A stretch of 48,117 nt of DNA from a virus: IMG/VR virus record IMGVR_UViG_3300032677_000051, positions 1 through 48,117 of that record; one strand, given 5' to 3'. Below, piece by piece: positions 24,311-31,761 of this stretch. The notes below the pieces were generated by a model. The model was not told where the DNA came from, ran no database searches, and saw only the letters and a program-made list of their open reading frames with translations. Each line of letters starts with the position of its first letter. The stretch's first letter is position 1. A program made the translations under genes and the position numbers.

Positions 24311-25532
24311 CTAATGCCTCCGTTACACAATCAGCACATACAATACGATACTGATTAGGTTTGTTTTTGTACTTGAATGATGTTAAGCATGCTTGGTTTT
24401 CTTTAAGAGCACCACCACACTTATCACATTCATTATGTTGTACAACGTTTTTCCACAATGCTTCTGGTATTTTAACATTGTTGTACATGTCAACAGTTTC
24501 TGCTGGTCTAACGTCACCCAACCAAAGAGAATGACCACAGTTTGTTGAGTAGGTAGAGCGAACGACACCGGTAGCATATCCAGATTTAATTAATGTATGG
24601 ATATCATCAATGTTTACTTTCTGAGCTGCAATGCCTACAAAGTCAATGCCACCAGTAGGCCATACTGTTTTACCACGAACACGAATCATATTATTAGATT
24701 GTACTTCGATAAGTTCTGTGATTCTAATTAATGGTTCATCATTAAACTTAAAAGCATTCGGGCCATGAATCGTAGTTGAGGTATTCGGGATATGTTGTGT
24801 CTTGGGGGAAGTATGCACTACTACCCCCGATGGCTTTGGGCGATAAGCCTCATAGCTTTCTGTCTCTTCTGCACCTTTAAGACCATATGAATAGATTTTA
24901 TTGGTGTCAAAGAGTTTAGCAGTTTGGAATTTGTTTGTTTTACGATTAACTAACCATTCAATCATACCACCTTCAGAGGCTATGTAGATCATATCACTAG
25001 TTTCAATGTATGCTAGTGGTCGCTCACTATTACGAGTAATGTTGAGTTTGCCTGTCTCACGATCATACCAGATGAATGCAAAGGCACCATTGATTTGACT
25101 GAGAACTTCTTTAGCAGGCTTTTCATTGAATGCGTGAGCGATAGCATGGCTATCAACCTCGACTTCTTTGTTGAAGTCTTTTTGATTATGTAATGTGCCG
25201 TTGTGTACAAGACAGATCTTACCTTCAGCAAATGGATGAGCATTCTCTGTGTTCACAGCGCCACGAGTTGCATAGCGGTTGTGACCAACAAGAACATTCA
25301 TGCTGTTGATTGCTTTGGTACGGAAGTCGCCCCACTCATCACAGCGAAACATCAGCTGTGGTTCTACGGCTTGTTTAAGGATACGTGCTTGTTTATTTTT
25401 ATAGATACCAAACACACCTGTTGAGTCTTCGCCACGAATACTATCAGATACTAACATGCTTTGAAACATGTCAAGATCTGAGTGTACGAATCCTGATGGT
25501 GATTTGGATATCATTGCGACAATCCCACACAT
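24189..25532 (-). CDS. class II glutamine amidotransferase with C-terminal zinc ribbon
   Basis: The 447-aa protein begins MCGIVAM, so Cys2 becomes the N-terminal nucleophile after Met removal. GHNRYATRG, LVHNGTLHN and EVDSHAIAHAF complete the Ntn glutaminase signature seen in GlmS, PurF and AsnB. The domain covers about residues 1-200. No synthetase or isomerase domain follows. The rest includes CDKCGG and CADC, which look like a zinc ribbon near residues 375-420. It would release ammonia from glutamine, or transfer the amide, for the neighbouring ligases. Confidence 0.9.
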   Translation of the reverse strand: MCGIVAMISKSPSGFVHSDLDMFQSMLVSDSIRGEDSTGVFGIYKNKQARILKQAVEPQLMFRCDEWGDFRTKAINSMNVLVGHNRYATRGAVNTENAHPFAEGKICLVHNGTLHNQKDFNKEVEVDSHAIAHAFNEKPAKEVLSQINGAFAFIWYDRETGKLNITRNSERPLAYIETSDMIYIASEGGMIEWLVNRKTNKFQTAKLFDTNKIYSYGLKGAEETESYEAYRPKPSGVVVHTSPKTQHIPNTSTTIHGPNAFKFNDEPLIRITELIEVQSNNMIRVRGKTVWPTGGIDFVGIAAQKVNIDDIHTLIKSGYATGVVRSTYSTNCGHSLWLGDVRPAETVDMYNNVKIPEALWKNVVQHNECDKCGGALKENQACLTSFKYKNKPNQYRIVCADCVTEALDEATSPKQQNSGHEIQGRESIRKDFTDVPFREITEECTLH

Positions 25533-25534
25533 AA

Positions 25535-26476
25535 TTAAATCCTTCCGTCCATTATACTTTTGGTACTGTTATTAATAAATAACTTGCTAATTGCAAAGTC
25601 TTCTTGCATTTTCTTTTCAAAGTTTAGTGATTGTAACAACGTAAAGTACTCACCAAAGACCATATTGCCGAAGTTACTGTAGTTACCGTTTTGACTAATA
25701 GCTTTAATGCGTGTTTCAAGTTCTTCCGATTCTAGTGTAGTTGCATAACGATATAGACGATACAAGAGATGCAACCAAGTAAAAACAACGTTACGATCTT
25801 TAGTACCACGAAGATGACGAAACTCAATTGTTCCATATTCGTTAAGTGGTTTAACATTTAAACCTGTGTATTTAGACCAAAACTTGTAAAGATCACCACT
25901 GTGCATAAGGCCTTTGAAGCCGTTGTAATATTGTGTATTACCAATAGGAACACAGAAGATAGATTTTTTACGTTCACTACCTGCGAAGTCATACAATAGA
26001 TCTTCAAAGCATTGATACAATATAACAATATTATATATTTGTTTAAGGGTTAATTCACGACAGTTTAAATGAACATGAACACTGGTACGTGGACTGAAGT
26101 GAACTTTGGCTGGTAATTCAGCGTAGAGATGGTTAATAGCTGCTTCAATTTGATGTGGTGTGCTAGGAGATGAGATAAACTCACGACCTGCATTCCGTAA
26201 TGAACCATCGCTTGCTACACTCCAAGAGTGGGTAAGTTTAAATTCAGTGTCGTCTAGATTCTCAACTTCAACTTCAATACCAGTAAGTGGGCCATTGTAT
26301 TGTGAAAACTGTTGATTATCAGTAAGCAGTTCGTTTTTATTAACTTTCAAGCTAGGAAAGTCACGGAGTTCACATAATTTCACGTTCGGATTCCCGTTCA
26401 AAGTCTGGGGCTGTGATCTGCCCAGATTTCGTAATATGTCCGATAGCACCGTATCTGTACCAGAGGATATAGTCAT
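25535..26476 (-). CDS. amidoligase, glutamine-synthetase-like fold
   Basis: The 313-aa protein carries the amidoligase pattern: GPLTGIEVEVENL (the first acidic Mg-ATP site), GSLRNAGREFISSP, TSVHVHLNCREL with the His-x-His motif, and YGTIEFRHLRGT with the second glutamate and Arg. These enzymes form an amide bond using ATP. The first ATG has AAGGA seven bases upstream but lies 107 bases inside the preceding gene. A GTG at 26383 would overlap by only 14 bases and is the main alternative. It follows the 199-aa unknown protein of the cluster. Confidence 0.85.
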   Translation of the reverse strand: MTISSGTDTVLSDILRNLGRSQPQTLNGNPNVKLCELRDFPSLKVNKNELLTDNQQFSQYNGPLTGIEVEVENLDDTEFKLTHSWSVASDGSLRNAGREFISSPSTPHQIEAAINHLYAELPAKVHFSPRTSVHVHLNCRELTLKQIYNIVILYQCFEDLLYDFAGSERKKSIFCVPIGNTQYYNGFKGLMHSGDLYKFWSKYTGLNVKPLNEYGTIEFRHLRGTKDRNVVFTWLHLLYRLYRYATTLESEELETRIKAISQNGNYSNFGNMVFGEYFTLLQSLNFEKKMQEDFAISKLFINNSTKSIMDGRI

Positions 26477-26969
26477 CTTTCTTTCCTTGTGATAGTGCCA
26501 TGTTACGGCTTAGTGCTACTGATTGATAGTTTTTGTTATTAAGTAAGTCAAGGGCTTCTTTTAAGCTGTGATACTTTGGATCAAAAGCCTCTCTAATCTT
26601 TTCAAAACAAGGTAAGTTATCACGTCCTTGTAATGATAGATACTGAGTCATTGGAACATCAAATTGACAATTGTTTTGATGAATGCCACGTTTCCATTGA
26701 CGCTCAGGCCTACGACTAAAGAACATAGCACGATCTTTGTGTTGAATGTATCCTGTTTTAGGAATACGAAAGAAGATCTTAGCCTGTGTGTTATAGTTAA
26801 GGATGATAGTACCAAGAGTATCAGACTGTAGTTCAAGCTCAGGGAACTTTTTACCAAGTGTACGCATACGTTGGAATTGGAAGATACCTGTGGTTTTACC
26901 CATTACAACTTGCACAAAACTTCCTTGATACTTGCGTTCGAAGTCTTCAAAGATTTGATTTGGATTCAT
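26370..26969 (-). CDS. uncharacterised protein of the amidoligase cluster (199 aa)
   Basis: I do not recognise this protein. It begins MNPNQIFEDFERKYQGSFV, has a beta-rich N-terminal half with KTGYIQHKDRAMFF and RPERQWKRGIHQNNC, and a helical C-terminal half ending DFERESEREIM. It sits between two glutamine-synthetase-fold ligases with overlaps on both sides, so it is probably part of the same pathway. It could be the substrate protein, a carrier or a regulatory subunit. No catalytic motif is obvious. Confidence 0.8.
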   Translation of the reverse strand: MNPNQIFEDFERKYQGSFVQVVMGKTTGIFQFQRMRTLGKKFPELELQSDTLGTIILNYNTQAKIFFRIPKTGYIQHKDRAMFFSRRPERQWKRGIHQNNCQFDVPMTQYLSLQGRDNLPCFEKIREAFDPKYHSLKEALDLLNNKNYQSVALSRNMALSQGKKDDYILWYRYGAIGHITKSGQITAPDFERESEREIM

Positions 26970-27742
26970 ACTAGTCTCGGTAATACCTCATTGATGCGAG
27001 CTAACAAAGACTCGTCAGAGTTATTGATACAGTCTTGGATCATAGATCCTACCTCGTCAGGGATTGTGTGTCCATCACGAACAAACTGTACAGCTTTTTG
27101 TGTTTGATTGAATGCCCATTCTTTGAGTTCATCGCTTTGTAACCAAGCGTTAGAAGCTGTGCGATACTCAACACCATAAGATTTAGGACGGTAAGCACCA
27201 GCTTTGCCATACAAACTGCGACGCTGTGTGTCTTTGTCAAATGCAACCATTTGAGCACCAACAAAGAGATCCATAGCTTTGATTAGATCAATTTTGTCTA
27301 ATTCAGGAGCTTCAATGTGGATGTGTCCACCAGCAGATCGCAGTTTAGCATCTTTAGCCCTAGGTCGAGGATTAGGAGTGCCAAAGTTCCAAGCGTTAAA
27401 GTCAGGCTCACATCCAAAAGTCTGCGCAGCTTCTGTTCTGAGTTGATTGCTAGCAAATCTAGCAGAAGGGGTATGAACAACATTAAGTCCCAACTCACTA
27501 GCACGGTTAGTAATCCAGCTAAGATTGTAATTAATGACACGGACGAACTCCTTTACATCGTTGGTTGGTGGTGTGTTGAATTCAACGGTTACGTTGTCTT
27601 CTTGAACAGAGCAACCCTCACCAATCGGCATTGGTTCATCTTTGCTGCCACCGATGAGACCAACAGATGAGATGAACTCACCAGTTTTAGATTGAAGGAA
27701 TGTTTCAGGATCGCTACCTACACGTACATATTGGTTCCACAT
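26966..27742 (-). CDS. COOH-NH2 ligase, phiEco32-like type 2
   Basis: The 258-aa protein resembles the phage COOH.NH2 ligase family with the glutamine synthetase fold: VRVGSDPETFLQ, SVQEDNVTVEFNTPP, SAGGHIHIEAPEL (His-x-His with Glu) and YGVEYRTASNAWL. These acidic and His residues form the Mg-ATP and substrate site. The enzyme is predicted to join a carboxylate with an amine, in peptide synthesis or protein modification. It lies next to the class I amidotransferase, which could supply ammonia or process its product. Confidence 0.87.
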   Translation of the reverse strand: MWNQYVRVGSDPETFLQSKTGEFISSVGLIGGSKDEPMPIGEGCSVQEDNVTVEFNTPPTNDVKEFVRVINYNLSWITNRASELGLNVVHTPSARFASNQLRTEAAQTFGCEPDFNAWNFGTPNPRPRAKDAKLRSAGGHIHIEAPELDKIDLIKAMDLFVGAQMVAFDKDTQRRSLYGKAGAYRPKSYGVEYRTASNAWLQSDELKEWAFNQTQKAVQFVRDGHTIPDEVGSMIQDCINNSDESLLARINEVLPRLV

Positions 27743-27744
27743 AA

Positions 27745-28377
27745 TTAATGATTCCTTTTCATTTTATGTTTAATCTGATTGACAGTAAATTCTATTTCAC
27801 CTGTTGAGCAAGCCCACTCAGGATGCCACTGAAAGCCTAACGCATTGATTTGAGGAAAGTATACAGCCTCTGGCTCAACTCTAACCAAGGTTGGGTCCAC
27901 CCCATCCCCAAGATAGTGATTACTAAGAGGATGATGACTCCAAGCCAATAGATCATGTTCGATTTCCCAAGGATACATTTGTTGATGATGTACAGATGTG
28001 GTATCAAAATGCATACCTTCTTTGCTTTCTACTGCATGACCACGACCATTTGCATGGTTGGTTACATCTTGAACTAATTTGCCACCAGCGAATGCACAAG
28101 CTAGTTGAGCACCACGACAACTACCAATGATCAGAGCTTTTTGAGCAATGGCTTCAGTGATTGCTAGTTGCTCAACCATATCCCGACTGGAGAGTGTATC
28201 ACCAACATGGCTATGTGTGTTTTTACTACGATAAAGGCTAGGATGGATATCACCACCACCTTCAAAGTGTATAGCATCATAAGAAGCTCCAGGTTTCCAA
28301 GTGATTACGTTATTGAAAAGATCACAGATTTCATCTGCAACGCCAGTACCCATTCTAACAAGTGCTAATGTGCTCAT
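27745..28377 (-). CDS. class I glutamine amidotransferase / gamma-glutamyl hydrolase-like protein
   Basis: The 210-aa protein has the triad of the class I family: Cys87 in LIIGSCRGAQL, His185 and Glu187 in GFQWHPEW. FEGGGDIHPSLY is the oxyanion-loop region. DVTNHANGRGHAV and TSVHHQQMY resemble the PuuD/gamma-glutamyl hydrolase branch, which cleaves gamma-glutamyl amide bonds. It is the first gene of the amidoligase cluster and overlaps the upstream gene as ATGA. It may hydrolyse a gamma-glutamyl intermediate or feed ammonia to the next ligase. Confidence 0.9.
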   Translation of the reverse strand: MSTLALVRMGTGVADEICDLFNNVITWKPGASYDAIHFEGGGDIHPSLYRSKNTHSHVGDTLSSRDMVEQLAITEAIAQKALIIGSCRGAQLACAFAGGKLVQDVTNHANGRGHAVESKEGMHFDTTSVHHQQMYPWEIEHDLLAWSHHPLSNHYLGDGVDPTLVRVEPEAVYFPQINALGFQWHPEWACSTGEIEFTVNQIKHKMKRNH

Positions 28378-28649
28378 ACTGGTAACAACTCCCCTTCAGA
28401 TGTGTATTTTTTGGTTACAACAGGTGCATTACCTGTTTCTACGACACTATCAACTGCGAAAATACCATATGGTTTCATTGGATTTTCACGAGCAATGCGT
28501 TCAGCAGCTTGTTTAGCAGACCGTTCATCAACGAAGAATTCAGTTGGAGCGTGTTTACGTTGGAATGATTGTCCGCCAAAAACACCGCCCCCACCATTGA
28601 TAACATCAAGGTCAAGACAGCTGACTAACCAGATTTTACGTATTGCCAT
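28374..28649 (-). CDS. hypothetical protein (91 aa)
   Basis: The ATG at 28649 has GGAG six bases upstream and overlaps the preceding gene by 14 bases. The sequence MAIRKIWLVSCLDLD, then NGGGGVFGGQSFQRKH, then a helix RSAKQAAERIARENP suggests a small alpha-beta protein. It is coupled to the class I amidotransferase by ATGA and could be part of the same pathway. Function unknown. Confidence 0.72.
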   Translation of the reverse strand: MAIRKIWLVSCLDLDVINGGGGVFGGQSFQRKHAPTEFFVDERSAKQAAERIARENPMKPYGIFAVDSVVETGNAPVVTKKYTSEGELLPV

Positions 28650-29238
28650 GTAAGACTCCTAATAGAGTATCTAATCGTTGTTGTAACATTGCACGAGTAG
28701 CACGCTTTGCTTTTGGTGGTTGGCAAGGACGTACAAGCCCTTTAATCATGTTACCACTGTTAGGGTTGAACGTTTCAGGTGAATTGTCAACAAATCCATT
28801 ACGAATAAATGCTTTAAGGATGCGATCATGTTGATAAGAAGAACTTTTACTACGTGATCTGTAGAAATACGCTTGCATTACACCTTTAGCAAACTTATAA
28901 CGAGCACAGCTAGCAATCATTTTGATCATAAGATCTTCAATTTCATGTGGTACGTCAAATGGACAATAGAAGCTACCAAGCTGCCATACACCACAACAAT
29001 ATGTTGTATATGCTTGGTGAATACGTTGTAATACTCTTGTTTGACGGTCATAAGTACCGTTTGGATGTTCATATATAGACCACATACCTGATCCCTGGTC
29101 ATATGAGATGCTATATGTTATGTTGTTTAGAACAATTTTGTGACCTGTTGTGTTACCTGTTCTATTTATTACGCCAACATCAGGATTAGAATTGTAGAAT
29201 TTTTCTGTTTTAGCAGCTGTAAATATACTATAGGCCAT
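28636..29238 (-). CDS. hypothetical protein (200 aa)
   Basis: I do not recognise this protein. The N-terminal part (about 1-100) is beta-rich (NRTGNTTGHKIVLNNITYS). The C-terminal part is basic and helical (YFYRSRSKSSSYQHDRILKA, PPKAKRATRAMLQQ), which could bind nucleic acid. It lies upstream of the amidoligase cluster in the same transcript. Function unknown. Confidence 0.75.
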   Translation of the reverse strand: MAYSIFTAAKTEKFYNSNPDVGVINRTGNTTGHKIVLNNITYSISYDQGSGMWSIYEHPNGTYDRQTRVLQRIHQAYTTYCCGVWQLGSFYCPFDVPHEIEDLMIKMIASCARYKFAKGVMQAYFYRSRSKSSSYQHDRILKAFIRNGFVDNSPETFNPNSGNMIKGLVRPCQPPKAKRATRAMLQQRLDTLLGVLHGNT

Positions 29239-29404
29239 TGTTGATTACCTCTTTAATTAATTTGGTATAAAGATGGCTAGGCATTGACGCCCCCTTAACA
29301 AGTTTAAGATGATTCTTATTACGCTCAAAACGAGCCCATAAGTCCCATCCAATATCAGAAAAGCACACATCGTATGTGTATTTGTTCAGCTTTTTAATGA
29401 TCAT
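29228..29404 (-). CDS. small basic protein (58 aa)
   Basis: The ATG at 29404 is preceded by AAGAGA and lies 12 bases after the previous stop. The product begins MIIKKLNKYTYDVCF and contains DLWARFERNKNHLKLVKG, so it is basic and partly helical. Its stop overlaps the start of the next gene. Function unknown. Confidence 0.65.
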   Translation of the reverse strand: MIIKKLNKYTYDVCFSDIGWDLWARFERNKNHLKLVKGASMPSHLYTKLIKEVINNGL

Positions 29405-29416
29405 TTGTATCTCTTT

Positions 29417-29644
29417 TCAGTCAAATATTTGCGAAGGTTCAAGGAAATTACAGAGCAGATCAAAGTCTTTTGACGATAATCCTTTTTTACTAAGTATTAC
29501 TGGGTTACTACCAAAGCGTTCACGGAATGATTCAAAGAAAGGCATGAATCCATTATTCATGTCTACTGCTAATACTAAACCACGTCCTTTATTTAATTCA
29601 GATATGTAGAAGAAACGATAGTCATCATATTCTTGGTCTTCCAT
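29417..29644 (-). CDS. hypothetical protein (75 aa)
   Basis: The start has GGAGA nine bases upstream, inside the end of the previous gene. The product is acidic at its N-terminus (MEDQEYDDYRFFYI) and has a mixed alpha-beta pattern with PFFESFRERFG. Function unknown. Confidence 0.7.
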   Translation of the reverse strand: MEDQEYDDYRFFYISELNKGRGLVLAVDMNNGFMPFFESFRERFGSNPVILSKKGLSSKDFDLLCNFLEPSQIFD

Positions 29645-29645
29645 A

Positions 29646-30119
29646 CTATTCTCCAGACTTAATCATATCAAGATCAGCACTGTCAGGTGCTGGGTGAGTC
29701 ATAATCAATTCATCAGGCCAGCAATAGGTAGTAGCACCGTTTGAGACCCATTGAACTTTACAAGGAGCATACATATGATCTTGGTAATGATATTCCCAGA
29801 CTTGTGTATCTAATATAATGCCCCAGTTGATTGGATTGACTCGCTGGAACGCATTAGCAGCCCTAGGAACGACTACAGTGCCTTTGGTGAAGCCTTGGTA
29901 GCTTGCTTCTTTCTCTGCAGCAACACGGGCTTCATATGGCATGTTGTAGCCTCTGATTTCTGGTTCTGGTTCGCTTTCGAACAGGTCTTCGGCAACTGGA
30001 AGTTCAACCTCGACGTAGAGATCACAGTCTCTATTTTTTGGTTGAATGCCCTGTTCAGGTTCAGCAGGTAACACGATAGGAGCGTCTTCATCTAGTAAGT
30101 CTTCCTTTAAATCAAGCAC
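29646..30119 (-). CDS. hypothetical acidic protein (157 aa)
   Basis: I place the start at a GTG (30119) because GAGG lies six bases upstream and the overlap with the previous gene is then only eight bases. The ATG at 30137 has no visible site. The first half is acidic and Pro-rich (DEDAPIVLPAEPEQG, EDLFESEPEPE) and probably disordered. The second half has aromatic beta strands with QDHMYAPCKVQWVSNG, similar to a segment of the 66-aa protein at 21737. Function unknown. Confidence 0.7.
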   Translation of the reverse strand: MLDLKEDLLDEDAPIVLPAEPEQGIQPKNRDCDLYVEVELPVAEDLFESEPEPEIRGYNMPYEARVAAEKEASYQGFTKGTVVVPRAANAFQRVNPINWGIILDTQVWEYHYQDHMYAPCKVQWVSNGATTYCWPDELIMTHPAPDSADLDMIKSGE

Positions 30120-30303
30120 GTAATACCTCAATTCCATTGCGAATTAGGCATAGTGGGTTGTTTGGGAACTCTATAACTAGTGCGTTTTGTAATCTTTTAC
30201 CACGAATTACGGCACGTTCGTAGGTTTTAGATGTTTTACCCACAATACTAGTGTGTTCAACACCAAATTCATCTGTTTCTATTTTATGGAGATAGTAACG
30301 CAT
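30112..30303 (-). CDS. hypothetical protein (63 aa)
   Basis: The ATG at 30303 follows the upstream stop by one base and has AAGGTG upstream. In-frame codons up to 30369 would overlap the preceding gene and are not used. The product MRYYLHKIETDEFGVEHTS is a small beta-rich protein with a basic helix (YERAVIRGKRLQNA). Function unknown. Confidence 0.7.
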   Translation of the reverse strand: MRYYLHKIETDEFGVEHTSIVGKTSKTYERAVIRGKRLQNALVIEFPNNPLCLIRNGIEVLRA

Positions 30304-30304
30304 A

Positions 30305-30541
30305 TTATTCACCTTCAACGTAAATGATACCACCACGAATACGATAGGGATATTCTTTTTGACGATCAAAGCAATATCCTATCCCGTTTTTTACTGCATA
30401 AAACCCTTCAGTCTTAGAAGTATCAGTGCATTTTCCATTTGCCATTTCATTTTGATGGTATTTGATGATACTTATTCCTGTGTCTACACATGAAGTTACA
30501 GCAAAGATCAAAAGTAACAAAATCTCAAAGTTTATCTTCAA
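30305..30541 (-). CDS. putative small lipoprotein (78 aa)
   Basis: Translation probably starts at a TTG (30541) with AGGGGGG about nine bases upstream. The N-terminus MKINFEILLLLIFAVTSC is a lipoprotein-type signal with a lipobox VTSC, so Cys18 would be lipidated after cleavage. The mature part is about 60 aa with one further Cys pair (KCTD, GYCFD). Early phage lipoproteins often act in superinfection exclusion; an outer-membrane spanin is less likely away from the lysis genes. If the TTG is not used, an internal ATG would give a short non-secreted product. Confidence 0.6.
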   Translation of the reverse strand: MKINFEILLLLIFAVTSCVDTGISIIKYHQNEMANGKCTDTSKTEGFYAVKNGIGYCFDRQKEYPYRIRGGIIYVEGE

Positions 30542-30730
30542 AATTTGGCGCCCCCCTACGCAAGTGGTTTGGTTGGTTTGTTTTGTTTTTGGGTTTAGCT
30601 GTAGTTGTCATGTTTTTGAATTATAGCGAACGTAAGTGAGCTCACGAGTTTTTAGGTTTTGGAAGTGTTGTTTTTTTACAACAAAGGTGATTGGTGAGCA
30701 GTTTTACATCATGCTCAGGATGTTTATTTC
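30542..30730. other. gene-poor spacer with hairpins and one 18-bp dyad
   Basis: This spacer holds a TGTTGT-N6-ACAACA dyad (30666-30683), a perfect hairpin TGAGCA/TGCTCA (30694-30716), a GTGAGCTCAC palindrome (30637-30646) and a TATAAT on the minus strand (30626-30631) without a good -35 box. An open frame from ATG 30611 (minus strand, 28 aa) has no ribosome binding site and I do not call it. Confidence 0.45.
30666..30683. promoter_or_regulatory. 18-bp dyad TGTTGT-N6-ACAACA, copy 1
   Basis: A perfect inverted repeat with a six-T centre lies downstream of the third leftward gene. It shares arms and spacing with copies at 32501, 32543, 32617 and 33177. Operator or RNA hairpin are both possible. 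Confidence 0.5.
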
Positions 30731-31048
30731 TTAGTAGATGGTTACTTCAGCTACTGCTGAATCGAAGACTGGTTTGTCAGCGATCTGAGCTGGTTTGCCT
30801 TCTGGTGTTTGGCGTTGTGCTTTGGCTGAGATGGCTTTCCATTCTGTACGGAGAGTTTCTGTCTCGTCAGCAAGGTCGATTAACTGTTGAGCTAACGGAT
30901 TGCGATAGCGGAAGGCGGTAGTTGCAATGTCAGATAACATCTGTTGGACTAGGAATAACTTGAGTCCAGCGTTTGCACCTTTCATAACGGCATTGTATGC
31001 TTCAAAATCGAAATCTTTGCGTGGTGTGTTATTTGTTAAAGTTGCCAT
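30731..31048 (-). CDS. early hypothetical helical protein (105 aa)
   Basis: The protein begins MATLTNNTPRKDFDFEAYN and is almost wholly helical (MKGANAGLKLFLVQQML, then LAQQLIDLADETETLRTEW). AAGGA precedes the start. It is one of the first genes of the leftward unit and is bounded by structured spacers on both sides, so it may be processed as its own message. Function unknown; it could be an early host-takeover protein. Confidence 0.75.
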   Translation of the reverse strand: MATLTNNTPRKDFDFEAYNAVMKGANAGLKLFLVQQMLSDIATTAFRYRNPLAQQLIDLADETETLRTEWKAISAKAQRQTPEGKPAQIADKPVFDSAVAEVTIY

Positions 31049-31086
31049 GATATTTAATTCCTTTTAGATGATATTTAAATTGAAAT

Positions 31087-31128
31087 CGAGAACGTACCGC
31101 CCTCGCAAGAGGGGGCGGACGGCTCTCG
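31087..31128 (-). terminator. strong GC-rich stem-loop between early genes
   Basis: CCGCCCTC (31097-31104) pairs with GAGGGGGCGG (31109-31118) across a GCAA loop, with an outer CGAGA/TCTCG pairing. No long U-run follows on either strand, so it may be an attenuator, an RNA processing site or a mRNA-end stabiliser rather than a full terminator. Confidence 0.5.
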
Positions 31129-31134
31129 TAGGTA

Positions 31135-31599
31135 CTAGCAATCGTAGCTTGGTGAATCTCTGTGGGCTTGATAGCTTTCGATGAATGGATTAGGGTCATT
31201 GTACTTAGCATCTTCTGCTTTGATTTCAGCGAATGATCTCCATTCAGGAGTGCCTAGAACTGATTCAAGCTCTTCATGTTCTACAGGGTCAGATAGCAGT
31301 ACATCGTTCATCCAGCTATCTTCGTCACCTTCTTCTGCATTACCGACATCTTCAACGAATGGTGAGAAGCGAGGATCATCCACAAGCAGTGTGGTTTCAC
31401 CGCTTTGCATTGCATCGTATAAATACATGTTCCATTCCCATGTCTCACGACGCATGATAGACTTGGCGATGCGTGTTTCGGGCTGTGCTGGAATAAGTAC
31501 TCTCCAGCCAAGTTCGTATGCCTCATCGCTGAGACCCTCATTTGCATCAATTGCTATGACCTGCTTTAAAGCTCTGTTGTTTAGGATGTTAAATAACAT
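31135..31599 (-). CDS. early acidic protein (154 aa)
   Basis: The protein starts MLFNILNNRALKQVIAID. It is strongly acidic in its middle (about 85-125; DVGNAEEGDEDSW, DPVEHEELESV) and contains aromatic residues near RRETWEWNMYLYD. It is the second gene of the leftward unit. Acidic early proteins can act as DNA mimics or bind host RNA polymerase, but no specific motif supports this here. Function unknown. Confidence 0.75.
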   Translation of the reverse strand: MLFNILNNRALKQVIAIDANEGLSDEAYELGWRVLIPAQPETRIAKSIMRRETWEWNMYLYDAMQSGETTLLVDDPRFSPFVEDVGNAEEGDEDSWMNDVLLSDPVEHEELESVLGTPEWRSFAEIKAEDAKYNDPNPFIESYQAHRDSPSYDC

Positions 31600-31671
31600 G
31601 ATATGTATTTCTTTCTATGAAATAATTGAATAAGGCGGTGTCGCCCAAAGCGACGACACCCGCTGGAGGTA

Positions 31672-31761
31672 TTACAGATAATGAATGTTGGTTAAGTGCC
31701 AGATAGCTAAGCAAATGGCGAAAAATACTACAGTGATAAGAATTGCTTTAAGGTTTGTCAT
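31672..31761 (-). CDS. tiny early membrane protein (29 aa)
   Basis: The first open frame of the leftward unit starts at ATG 31761 with GAAAGG seven bases upstream. The product begins MTNLKAILIT and is one hydrophobic helix (about 4-22) with a short polar tail. Its stop lies just before a GC-rich hairpin (GTGTCG and CGAC/GACAC around 31638-31660). A membrane-acting early peptide is likely. Confidence 0.6.
   Translation of the reverse strand: MTNLKAILITVVFFAICLAIWHLTNIHYL

Noticed and set aside
30525-30611. 28-aa open frame on the minus strand upstream of the lipoprotein gene
   Set aside because: There is no ribosome binding site and the Asn/Pro/Lys-rich product looks random; kept only as a note in the spacer entry.
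31181-31633. 150-aa open frame on the plus strand
   Set aside because: It is antisense to the early 154-aa gene and is Ser-rich, as expected for a shadow of an acidic protein.
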